From the NCBI RefSeq assembly GCF_004354085.1, contig NZ_SMSE01000001.1, positions 1,417,724-1,481,723 of the forward strand: a DNA stretch of 64,000 nucleotides, read 5' to 3'. Within the stretch, counting starts at the first letter, position 1. Each line of letters starts with the position of its first letter. This stretch comes from Seongchinamella unica. GTDB taxonomy: Bacteria; Pseudomonadota; Gammaproteobacteria; Pseudomonadales; Halieaceae. Below are positions 52,405 through 60,748 of this stretch, piece after piece. The notes under the pieces are model-generated. The model searched no databases. It saw only the letters and a list, made by a program, of their open reading frames with translations, and was not told the DNA's origin. A program made the translations under genes and the position numbers.

Positions 52405-55230
52405 TTAGAAGCTCAGGGTAATCCGCGCATAGTAGAAACGACCGATGCTGCCAGTGTAGGTGTGGTCGGTATTGAATGCGAACGCACTGTCAATAAACGG
52501 TGGTTCCTCATCAAATACGTTGTCCGCACCCAGTGACAGGCGGGTGTTCCACTGGTCGATGTTGTACTGGAGCTGCACGTCGTGCGTGGTGTAGGACTCA
52601 ATGCTGCGCTGAGTGATGTTTTCACCCGGGCCCTGGTGCCACCACAGGCCTTCCAGGTTCTCTTCTACACCGCTGGTGTAGTGAGTACGCCAGCTGGCAG
52701 ACCAGTTGTCCATCATCCACTGCAGGGTCAGCAGGCCGCGATTACGGGCGAACATACCGTCGCCGAAGTCGTTGCCGTTGTCATCCCAGTAGAAACCGGC
52801 ATGACTCTTCACTGAGCCGTCAGCTTCAGTCTTGTCGTACTCGATCAGGTACGTCCAGTCCAGGCTGGCGCCGAAGATACCAAAGGCCGTTTCCGGGAAC
52901 TGGGTCTGGAAGGACAAATCGACACCTGAGGTCTCGATGCGACCCGCGTTGGTGTTGAGGTCACCCACAGTGATGATGTTACCCCAGACTGAGGTCTCGG
53001 GACCGAAACGCTGGATGGTGTCACAGTAAGCACCGGAGGTGTAACAGCCTGTCAGGCGCGTCTGCGTGCCCGCAACGGTAACCGGGTTCTTGATGTCGAT
53101 ATCCCAGTAGTCAAGGGTCATCGAGGTGCCGCCCCACAGGTCGGGTTCCCAGACCAGGCCGAAGGTGTAGGTATCCGCAGTTTCCTCTTCCAGATCGGGG
53201 TTACCGCCCTGGTCGGAAGGAATCTGGGTTACGCCACCGCTGTCATAGCCGCCAGCCGGAACGCCGTTGGCAATACAGTTGGCATTGGCATCGGTGGCAC
53301 AGGGGTCAACCGCAACCGGGAAGGTCCGGAACTGGCCCTGGTACAACTCGGGAATGGACGGCGCGCGGAATGACTCACCCGCGGTACCGCGGAAGGTCAG
53401 GCTGTCCAGAATCTGCCAGCGCAGGTTCAGCTTGGAGTTGGTGGTGTCACCGTAGGTGCTGTAATCACTGTAACGGGTAGCGAAGTTCAGCTCCAGGTAC
53501 TCAACCAGGGGCAGGTCGGACAGCAGCGGGATGTTGAACTCGATAAAGGCTTCCTCAACATCGTAGCCACCGCCAGTGTTCTGTGACACGCCAGCCGTAG
53601 AGGTGCCCAGCAGCTGGTTGGTATCAACCACCTGGGAACCATCAAACCAGTGCTTCTCCAGACCGAAGGCGATACCCAGCGGACCGGCGGGCAGGTCGAA
53701 CACATCCCCGTTGGAAGCGGCAAAGGTTACCGACTTCAGCTCGTTCTTGCCGTTGGTGAACGCGTTGTAGTTCTTGGAGACATAGGCCAGCATCTCCTGG
53801 GTCACCTGGTTTTCGGTGCCCGGCAGGCCGAAGATATTCAGCGGTACACAGCCCGCGATAGCGGCATCGGGAGAGGCACCGCACTGCAGGACGCCCTCGT
53901 CGTCGAAGTGGGTGGGCCCAACCGCTTCAGCTACGCGGTCCAGGTTGAAATAGCCTTCCAGGTACTGCGAGGAGTTGTTCTCGCCGTAACCGCCGGCCAG
54001 TTCCCAATCCCAGTTCCAGGAGGTGCCTTCCAGGGCGATGTGCAGCTGGTAGGTTTCGGTCTGGAAGTTGCTCGCGCGACCGCCGGTTTCTTCCATCCGG
54101 CGGCGCCAGTCGTCGATCTCGAAGGTTTCTCCGGCTTCGTTTTTCGGGCCGTACTGCTGGTTGTACCAGTTGTCAGCAGAGTAGGGAGCGGGCACACCGA
54201 AGAATACCAGCGGCGCCAGAGGCTCCGGAGCACTCAGGGTCTGGGATTCGCTGTGGGAGTAGAAACCATCGGTTTTAAAGGCCACGTCTTCCAGGAAGCC
54301 GAAGTCACCGAACTCGTAGGTGGCGGCCAGGTTGATGCCCCAGCGCTCGTTGGGGGTGACCAGGTAGTTAACCGGCTGGTAGTTGTAGTTGTCGGCGCTG
54401 GTACGGGGGCGCCAGTCACCGCCTTCTTCACCGCGAGTATAGCGGTTGCCGGTAGTGGGGTCAGCGTGGTTGCCCCAGGGCGGCGCGGAGGAGCCACCGG
54501 GTACGCGGGGGTTGTTCGGCTGCCAGTAGGGCTTCCACCAGTAGTCGTTCTCTGAATACTCTCGGTCGCCAGCCCAGACGGTTTTCTGGTTGTTCCACCA
54601 GCCGGCTACCACGGCGTTACCCTTGTCGCCGGCGACGCCCAGGGTGAAGTCCATGCTTTCTGTGTCACCGTCACCTTCGCCGTATTCGCCGTAGTAACCG
54701 TTGACTTCGAAGCCCTGGAAATTACGGCGGGTGATGAGGTTGACCACACCGGCGATCGCGTCGGAACCGTAAACGGCGGAGGCGCCGTCCTTCAGTACTT
54801 CTACACGCTCGATCATGGCGGTGGGAATGTTACCCAGGTCCACCGAGTCATCGGCGCCCAGGCCGCTGGCCACGACGCGCTTGCCGTTCAGCAGCACCAG
54901 GGTGCGGTTGGCGCCCAGGCCGCGCAGGGAGAAGGTCACACGACCCTCACCACCGTTGTTGACGTTGGTGTTGGTGGCGGAACCGGCAGATGCCGTGATG
55001 TTGCGCAGGATATCACCCACGTTATTCACACCCATCATGTTCAGTTCGCTGCGTTGCATGACGGTGACCGGGTTGGCACCTTCAAGGTCGGGTCGGGAGA
55101 TACGGGAACCGGTAACAACAACTTCTTCCAGTGCTCCCTCTTGTGCACTAGCCACCTGCGGTATTGCTGCGGCAGCGCCAAGGCCCATGGCGGCGGAGAC
55201 CGCGAGGGTGAGACGATTTTTTCTCAACAT
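52405..55230 (-). CDS. TonB-dependent outer-membrane receptor
   Basis: 941 residues. Signal peptide MLRKNRLTLAVSAAMGLGAAAA, cleaved near ASA-QEG; TonB-box-like LEEVVVTGSRI; plug domain about 45-160 with LRGLGANRTLVLLNGKRVV and VEVLKDGASAVYGSDAIAG; then a 22-strand-type barrel ending in the aromatic YARITLSF. No N-terminal signalling domain, unlike the second receptor. The substrate is unknown; the subtype is common in marine and alpha/gamma-proteobacterial receptors that import peptides or glycans. It converges on the modification cluster and has its own terminator. Confidence 0.93.
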   Translation of the reverse strand: MLRKNRLTLAVSAAMGLGAAAAIPQVASAQEGALEEVVVTGSRISRPDLEGANPVTVMQRSELNMMGVNNVGDILRNITASAGSATNTNVNNGGEGRVTFSLRGLGANRTLVLLNGKRVVASGLGADDSVDLGNIPTAMIERVEVLKDGASAVYGSDAIAGVVNLITRRNFQGFEVNGYYGEYGEGDGDTESMDFTLGVAGDKGNAVVAGWWNNQKTVWAGDREYSENDYWWKPYWQPNNPRVPGGSSAPPWGNHADPTTGNRYTRGEEGGDWRPRTSADNYNYQPVNYLVTPNERWGINLAATYEFGDFGFLEDVAFKTDGFYSHSESQTLSAPEPLAPLVFFGVPAPYSADNWYNQQYGPKNEAGETFEIDDWRRRMEETGGRASNFQTETYQLHIALEGTSWNWDWELAGGYGENNSSQYLEGYFNLDRVAEAVGPTHFDDEGVLQCGASPDAAIAGCVPLNIFGLPGTENQVTQEMLAYVSKNYNAFTNGKNELKSVTFAASNGDVFDLPAGPLGIAFGLEKHWFDGSQVVDTNQLLGTSTAGVSQNTGGGYDVEEAFIEFNIPLLSDLPLVEYLELNFATRYSDYSTYGDTTNSKLNLRWQILDSLTFRGTAGESFRAPSIPELYQGQFRTFPVAVDPCATDANANCIANGVPAGGYDSGGVTQIPSDQGGNPDLEEETADTYTFGLVWEPDLWGGTSMTLDYWDIDIKNPVTVAGTQTRLTGCYTSGAYCDTIQRFGPETSVWGNIITVGDLNTNAGRIETSGVDLSFQTQFPETAFGIFGASLDWTYLIEYDKTEADGSVKSHAGFYWDDNGNDFGDGMFARNRGLLTLQWMMDNWSASWRTHYTSGVEENLEGLWWHQGPGENITQRSIESYTTHDVQLQYNIDQWNTRLSLGADNVFDEEPPFIDSAFAFNTDHTYTGSIGRFYYARITLSF

Positions 55231-55348
55231 AGGATTACCCCTGTAATTTATGTCTAAGCATGCTTTTTATTCAGGTGACTGCGGATAGTCACCGAACACC
55301 CAACTTAAACGAATTTCCGGGGGGGGTCCTCAAAGGAGAAGCCAGAGT

Positions 55349-55363
55349 TGTGACAAATTCACA
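55349..55363. promoter_or_regulatory. CRP-like dyad near the TonB-receptor promoter
   Basis: TGTGA-CAAAT-TCACA, both CRP half-sites with a 5-bp instead of 6-bp centre. On the minus strand a perfect TTGACA (55386-55381) lies 17 bp upstream of the position the dyad covers, so a bound regulator would cover the -10. The shorter spacing makes CRP binding uncertain. Confidence 0.35.
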
Positions 55364-55440
55364 CTTTTGCGGCGGAACTTTGTCAAATTGCCAAAACTAA
55401 TTGAGCATCTGGCGCTAAGTCGCTGAAATCGCGGCAGGTT

Positions 55441-55902
55441 TCAGCGTACCTGCTTGACGCCGATCTTTTTGCCCGTGGCCAGGTGTTCCATCACATAAAA
55501 GCCCAGGGCGTTTTTACTGATGCGCACCCGGGTGTCTTCACCACTGTAGTAGTAGCGGGCGGCATTGCGCTGCTGCCAGACCTGGCCATTGTCCAGGTAG
55601 AAATAGGTGCTGTCGGACCAGCCCTTGAACGGCTGCTTGATGGAGGCGGTCAGCTCGAAAGCCTTTTCCACCTCCTTGACCTCCTCCACGGATTTGCGTA
55701 TCTGCGGGGCCTGCCAGGCGGTGTAGCGAATCAGCCACTGATCCAGGGCTTCCCTCTCTGCATCCGAGAGCTTGTGCAGGCCGGCGTCCTGGTATTCCTG
55801 GGTGCTCATAAGCCCTTCGACACCGGGGAATTGAACGGTGTCCTGGGCCAGGGTGATTGTACTGGCCAAAAGCAGCAGGCTGGCGAGGATTCTTTGCGGC
55901 AT
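55441..55902 (-). CDS. Small secreted protein of unknown function
   Basis: 153 residues. Signal peptide MPQRILASLLLLASTITLA, cleaved before QDTVQFPG. The mature part has a helical SDAEREALDQWLIRYTAW segment and a C-terminal beta-rich stretch (TYFYLDNGQVWQQRNAARYY, then YVMEHLATGKKIGVKQ). I recognise no family. It follows the STN receptor by 20 bp on the same strand, so it is probably part of the sigma/FecR/receptor operon and periplasmic. Confidence 0.7.
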   Translation of the reverse strand: MPQRILASLLLLASTITLAQDTVQFPGVEGLMSTQEYQDAGLHKLSDAEREALDQWLIRYTAWQAPQIRKSVEEVKEVEKAFELTASIKQPFKGWSDSTYFYLDNGQVWQQRNAARYYYSGEDTRVRISKNALGFYVMEHLATGKKIGVKQVR

Positions 55903-55922
55903 GTGGGGTCCTTTGTGGCTTG

Positions 55923-58916
55923 TCAGAAGCGCTGGCTCAAGCGGGTGTACCAGAAGCGCCCCTTCAGTTCATGGGTCCTGCCGTCGATATTATCGTTAAA
56001 CGCGGAACTGGCCAAAGGGGCCTCCTCGTCCAGCAGGTTATCTATTCCCAGGGAGAGGCGCAGCCCCTGCAGAATATCGAAGGTATAGCTGAGCTGCAGG
56101 TCGTGCGCGGTCCAGGCGTCGATTTTGCGGAATTGCCCGGTGCCGGGGATGGTTTCAGAGAGGCTGTCCACATGATGTATCTGGTAGCTGCCTTTCCAGC
56201 GATCCTGCCTCCAGCTCAGGCTCAGCTGGGATTTCCACTCGGGAATGCCACCCAGGCCCTCTGAGGCTTCATCGCGAAACGTGCCCGCCAGGTCCAGGGT
56301 CGGGGCAGTGGCATCCAGCCGCGCCTGGTAGTCGCGAATCCAGGTGCTGTTGAGCTTGAGGCTGATCTGGCCCCAGGGCCGCTGCGGCAGGTGCCAGGTT
56401 GCCGCGAGGTCAGCACCGCGAACCCGGCGTTCGCCAATGTTCAGGTTGTTGGCGGTAACCAGCGTCAGGTTGCCCACGTCATCGCGGCTCACCCGATCGG
56501 TAAAAGCGCCGTTGCGCGCGTTCTGGTTGACCAGAAACTGGGCGCTGGAAGAGACCACATTCTCCTGTTCGATGTGAAAGTAGTCCGCTGACATCACCAG
56601 GCCCTGCACTGACCCGGGAGTCCACACCAGGCCGAGGCTGTAACTGTCTGATGTCTCTGGCCGCAGTGCCGGATTACCACCCTTGACGGTAAGGAATTGA
56701 TTGCGGGAGGGGTCTGCAAGTGCCTTACAGCCTGGCAGTACACCCACGTTGGCCGCCCGGGTACAGGGATCGTCAATAAAGGCCTGTTCTTCGGTGTTGC
56801 CCTCGTACAGTTCGTTCAGGCTCGGAGCCCGGAAGCCCTCTGCGTAGTTGGCTCGCAGGAGCAGGGACGGGTTGGCCTGCCAGCGCAGGGTGATTTTGGG
56901 GTTGGTGGTGGAGCCGAAATCACTGTAGTCGGAGACGCGAATGGCAGCTTCCAGATCCAGGCTTTGCAAGCCGTCACCGGCTTTCCACAGTGGCACCAGC
57001 GTTTCCAGGTAGACTTCGGACACGGTGCGAGAGCCGCTGGTCGCCTCGAAATTACTGGCGCCAATGGTGCTGGCGTTGGCCAGCAGGTCTGATGGCCGCT
57101 TGCTGGTGGATTCCCAGCGATGTTCCAGGCCAAAGGCCAGGTCGGTGCGCCCTGCGGGCAATCCGGAGAGGGCGCGAGAGAAGTTGGCGGAAAAGCCAGA
57201 CAGTTTGGAGTAACCACTCACCTCTCCCCTGGCCTTGATGTAGTTGACCTGCGCTGGGCTAATAGCGCCGTTGGGACCGATGAGGTCAATAGCCACGCAA
57301 TCGTCTACGGGGGGACCCTGGCAGTTATCAGCCGGGCCAATTCCGCGGGCCAGCCGGTCGGCGTTGACGATGGCTCGCGTCGATTCCACGGCCTTGCTCA
57401 TGCTCCAGTTGTAACCAAAGTCCCAGTTCCAGTCCGCCAGCAGGCCTTCGACCACGGCGCTGAAGCGCGTGGTTTCCGACTCGTTGAGCTGGCGCCGGTT
57501 GGGGAATTCCAGCAGCCGTCGGCGCACATCAGACAGTTCCACCCCAAAGGGGTTGTAGATGTTGTCTGCAGCTACCACCAGCGGGTTTTGCTCGAAGGCG
57601 GTAAACACGGGAGTGGGCGCCAGGGTGGCCTGGCTTTCTGTCTCCACGTAATGCAGGTCGATAAAACCGGTGACACTCTCGCTGAAATCGTAACTGGTAT
57701 TGGTGTAAACGCTGCTGCGCTCCAGGGGGACCACGGCGGTGGTATACGGGGCGTAATCGAACAGGTCCTCAGGCGTGGCGCTGCGATAGCCATTGCCCTG
57801 GGCGATCAGGGTTTCGCCGCTCGGCAGGGTCAAGCGGGCGTTGGGGGTGGCGCTGGAGCGTTGATCCGAGCCGCCAATGGCGCGGGTGTCAGCACTGGCA
57901 GAAACGTCTCTGTCCCGACTGTAAATCGGCTCCTGCTGGTACAGCGAGGCGCTGATGAAGAAAGAGCCATCCGGCAGCCCGGTGCCGTATTGAAAGGTCG
58001 CCGTGGAGGTATCCAGGTCGCCTTCCTGGCTGCGTCCGTAGTATCCCTCGGCAAGAAAACCGTGGAAATCCTGTTTCATGATCACGTTGACCACGCCGGC
58101 GATGGCATCCGAGCCGTAAATGGCTGAGGCCCCGTCCTTGAGAATCTCGATTCGCTCAACGGCAGCGGGTGCAAAGCTGTTCAAATCCACAGATTCGCCG
58201 GCGAGGCCGTCGTTAGCCACCCGGTGACCGTTGACCAGCACCAGGGTATTACTGGCGGGCAGGCCGCGAAGTGTCACCGTGGCCGTGCCATTGCCGCCGT
58301 TGGAGATGGCGGTGCTGAGGGCGTTGCCGCTCACCGCCGGTACAAACTTAAGCAACTCTCCCAGAGACTGGGCGCCACTCAGCTCGATGTCTGGCGAGGC
58401 CAGCACGTCCACGGGTGCTCCCGCGTTGTAACCCGTGCGCCGGATTCGTGAGCCGGTTATCCGGCTGCCATAGACATAGGTATGCTCGATCCCCGGGACA
58501 TAGGTGGGGTATTTGCCGGCCATGTCCTCGGGCTGGACGCATTCGTCGCGCCGGGAGCTGCAGGTCGGGCTGTAAATGGCGATGACGTCACCATCCACCA
58601 GTTTCCAGTTGAGCGTGGTTCCTCCCAGTAACTGGTCGAGGGCGTCGCTGGGTCGCATGGTTCCCACTACCGGGGGGGCTGGCAGGTTGCGCACCACGTG
58701 ATCGGCAAAGACAATGGAGAGCCCACTTTGCTGGCTGAGCTGGATCAGGGCCGCGGACAGTTGCGGGGCCTCGATCGTGTAATGGATGGAGTCCGCGGTA
58801 CTTGCAGTCGCGGGCTGGGCAAGGCCCAGACTCAGGGCAGCCGCCAGCAGGGCGCCGCGCCATGCAGGTGGCGCCGCCGGGAGCACTTCCGGATCTCTCG
58901 CAGTGCCGATAGACAT
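55923..58916 (-). CDS. TonB-dependent transducer receptor with STN domain (FecA-like)
   Basis: 997 residues. After a signal peptide (LLAAALSLGLAQPATA) comes an STN signalling domain, about 43-115 (HYTIEAPQLSAALIQLSQQS, SDALDQLLGGTTLNWKLVDG), which talks to an anti-sigma factor in the periplasm. The plug has VTLRGLPASNTLVLVNGHRV and EILKDGASAIYGSDAIAGV. The barrel ends FWYTRLSQRF. fecR and the ECF sigma gene lie just upstream on the same strand, completing a cell-surface signalling cascade. The ligand is unknown; barrel and plug loops resemble the neighbouring receptor. Confidence 0.94.
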   Translation of the reverse strand: MSIGTARDPEVLPAAPPAWRGALLAAALSLGLAQPATASTADSIHYTIEAPQLSAALIQLSQQSGLSIVFADHVVRNLPAPPVVGTMRPSDALDQLLGGTTLNWKLVDGDVIAIYSPTCSSRRDECVQPEDMAGKYPTYVPGIEHTYVYGSRITGSRIRRTGYNAGAPVDVLASPDIELSGAQSLGELLKFVPAVSGNALSTAISNGGNGTATVTLRGLPASNTLVLVNGHRVANDGLAGESVDLNSFAPAAVERIEILKDGASAIYGSDAIAGVVNVIMKQDFHGFLAEGYYGRSQEGDLDTSTATFQYGTGLPDGSFFISASLYQQEPIYSRDRDVSASADTRAIGGSDQRSSATPNARLTLPSGETLIAQGNGYRSATPEDLFDYAPYTTAVVPLERSSVYTNTSYDFSESVTGFIDLHYVETESQATLAPTPVFTAFEQNPLVVAADNIYNPFGVELSDVRRRLLEFPNRRQLNESETTRFSAVVEGLLADWNWDFGYNWSMSKAVESTRAIVNADRLARGIGPADNCQGPPVDDCVAIDLIGPNGAISPAQVNYIKARGEVSGYSKLSGFSANFSRALSGLPAGRTDLAFGLEHRWESTSKRPSDLLANASTIGASNFEATSGSRTVSEVYLETLVPLWKAGDGLQSLDLEAAIRVSDYSDFGSTTNPKITLRWQANPSLLLRANYAEGFRAPSLNELYEGNTEEQAFIDDPCTRAANVGVLPGCKALADPSRNQFLTVKGGNPALRPETSDSYSLGLVWTPGSVQGLVMSADYFHIEQENVVSSSAQFLVNQNARNGAFTDRVSRDDVGNLTLVTANNLNIGERRVRGADLAATWHLPQRPWGQISLKLNSTWIRDYQARLDATAPTLDLAGTFRDEASEGLGGIPEWKSQLSLSWRQDRWKGSYQIHHVDSLSETIPGTGQFRKIDAWTAHDLQLSYTFDILQGLRLSLGIDNLLDEEAPLASSAFNDNIDGRTHELKGRFWYTRLSQRF

Positions 58917-58925
58917 GGGCAGCTC

Positions 58926-58946
58926 GGTTGTGGCAGGGCCACAACC
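58926..58946 (-). promoter_or_regulatory. Hairpin covering the receptor ribosome-binding region
   Basis: GGTTGTGG, a 5-nt loop and CCACAACC form a perfect 8-bp stem whose base ends 9 nt before the ATG of the STN receptor. No separate SD is visible between hairpin and start, so the structure may modulate translation initiation. Confidence 0.4.
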
Positions 58947-59026
58947 CTTTGAAAATATTGGATTTAGTAGGAACTACGGCGGTGCAGATCGGGATGGCCG
59001 GAGTTCCACGCAGGCCCCTTTATAGC

Positions 59027-60007
59027 TTACTGATCTGCTTTGAGCAACCGCACCGCGGAATCGCTTAACGGCCGGATTTCAAGCTCCAGACTGATGGCAA
59101 GTGCTGCCAGCGATGTCTCGGGGTTGTCCAGCTCGAACACACCGGAAACCGTGCGGCTGAGAAGTTCGGGATCGGAGATGAAGATCCGGGTACTGGAATA
59201 ACGTTGCAGTTCCGCAACCAGCTGGGGGAGCGGCATTTCCCGGGCAACCAATTGTCCTTGCTGCCAGGCAAGGGCCTGCTCCAGGTTGTCGTCGGTGCTG
59301 ACCTCCCAGCCCTGTTGCTGGGACAGAAGTCGTTGATTTGTCCGCAACACCTTTGAGGTTGGAGCGCGGCCGGGGCTAGCTTGCCGTTCCGTCACCCTGA
59401 CCACGCCTTCGGTGACGGCGATTTCTGTCCCTTCTTCCCGACGATAAACGTTGAAGGCGGTACCCAGTGCAGTTACCCGGGTCTCACCTGCGTCCACGTG
59501 GAAAGGCCGCTCCTTGTTGGACTCAACCTTGAACCAGGCTTCGCCTTTCTGTAATTCAATCAGGCGCTCGTCGTCGGTATAGGTCACGCTGATCTGGCTG
59601 TCGGTGTTGAGCCGGGCGAGAGAGCCGTCGGGCAATGCCACTTCGATACGCTCGCCCACCACACTCCGGTATTGATTGCTGACCGGTTCGGATTGTAGCT
59701 GGGGCCACAGGAATACGGCGAGCACCAGGGAAGCCGCTACTGAAGCAACGGCCGCTGGCAGCCAGCGCGAGCTGTTGGCTGCCTCGGTGGGCAGGCCTTC
59801 CGCGGGCTGCATATGACGGACGACGCCGAGGTCGTCCCACAGGTCCAGCGCTTCGTCCATGGCGGCTTGATGAGAGCGGTCTTCAGCGAGCCACAGGGCA
59901 AAGGATTGACGATCGTCTTCTGACACCTCATCGGAGCGCAGCCGGGCAACCCAGCCCAGGGCTGCGTCGCAGGTTTGCTCATACTGTTTGTCAGCTTGCT
60001 GGCTCAT
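59027..60007 (-). CDS. FecR-family anti-sigma/sigma regulator
   Basis: 326 residues from ATG 60007 (a TTG at 60049 is less likely). N-terminal cytoplasmic domain of DUF4880 type (AALGWVARLRSDEVSEDDRQ, FALWLAEDRSHQAAMDEAL), one transmembrane helix (AAVASVAASLVLAVFLW, about residues 80-97), then the periplasmic FecR domain (VVGERIEVALPDGSLARLNT, FHVDAGETRVTALGTAFNVY). The C-terminal STN-interacting part follows. It relays the receptor state to the sigma factor encoded 129 bp upstream. Confidence 0.93.
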   Translation of the reverse strand: MSQQADKQYEQTCDAALGWVARLRSDEVSEDDRQSFALWLAEDRSHQAAMDEALDLWDDLGVVRHMQPAEGLPTEAANSSRWLPAAVASVAASLVLAVFLWPQLQSEPVSNQYRSVVGERIEVALPDGSLARLNTDSQISVTYTDDERLIELQKGEAWFKVESNKERPFHVDAGETRVTALGTAFNVYRREEGTEIAVTEGVVRVTERQASPGRAPTSKVLRTNQRLLSQQQGWEVSTDDNLEQALAWQQGQLVAREMPLPQLVAELQRYSSTRIFISDPELLSRTVSGVFELDNPETSLAALAISLELEIRPLSDSAVRLLKADQ

Positions 60008-60136
60008 TGTCTCTACCACGGCTTCCTGCCGCTTGATTTTCTGCAGCAATCCCGCCGGGGACTTGCCTGAGTATAGTCGTTATATTGGTGTAACGAGTGA
60101 GCAAATGGTTCCCTCAATCGCCACCGGTAAAACTTG

Positions 60137-60694
60137 TTAATCATCAAGGTCAGGGGCCTCGTTGGCCTCAATGGCCGCCATGGTCTGTCGACACTGTTTC
60201 AGGGCCCGCAGGATATATTTCTCCACGCTGGAGACCGATACCTGCATCTGTTCGGCAATGGCGCTGTAGGGCAGCCCGTTCTGGCGGTGTAGCAGGAACG
60301 CCTGCTTGACCTTGAAGGGCATGCTGTCGAGCGCACTTTCTATCGCCTGCAGTTTTTGCCGGGCTCCCAGGATCTGCTCGGGGGAGGCGCCTGCCGCATT
60401 AAGGTCTGGCGGTTCACCTTCCATCACCTGCCCCTTTTCGGTTCTCAGGAAGCGAAAATGCAATTGCCGCCGGCGCAACTGATCCACCGCCAGGTTGGTG
60501 GCCACCTGGAACAGGAAGGCGCGGGCATTGTCGAGATTTTCGGGCTGCTCCAACCGGTGCAGGCGCATGTAGGCTTCCTGCGCCAGCTCCGCCGCATCTT
60601 CCCGGCTGTCCAGCTTGCGCGCCAGGTAGTTCTCCAGCGGGCCCCCATGCTTGGACACCAGTTCGGCAATGAACTTGTCTTTGTCGCTAGTCAC
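60137..60694 (-). CDS. ECF RNA polymerase sigma factor, FecI-like
   Basis: 185 residues from GTG 60694 (TTG 60715 is also possible). Region 2: REDAAELAQEAYMRLHRLE and NARAFLFQVATNLAVDQLRR; region 4: AFLLHRQNGLPYSAIAEQMQ followed by VSSVEKYILRALKQCR. Short and lacking regions 1 and 3, as for ECF factors. First gene of a sigma-FecR-receptor-small-protein series; it probably transcribes the receptor gene when the ligand is bound. Confidence 0.93.
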   Translation of the reverse strand: MTSDKDKFIAELVSKHGGPLENYLARKLDSREDAAELAQEAYMRLHRLEQPENLDNARAFLFQVATNLAVDQLRRRQLHFRFLRTEKGQVMEGEPPDLNAAGASPEQILGARQKLQAIESALDSMPFKVKQAFLLHRQNGLPYSAIAEQMQVSVSSVEKYILRALKQCRQTMAAIEANEAPDLDD

Positions 60695-60748
60695 AGGCAG
60701 ATCATGCCACCGCAAAGCGGCCCGTGGCCAGCGTCTGTCGCCGATGGA

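Noticed and set aside
57120-58127. A 335-codon frame antisense to the STN receptor
   Set aside because: Shadow of the receptor gene; composition skewed to Gly, Val, His and Gln and no recognisable domain.
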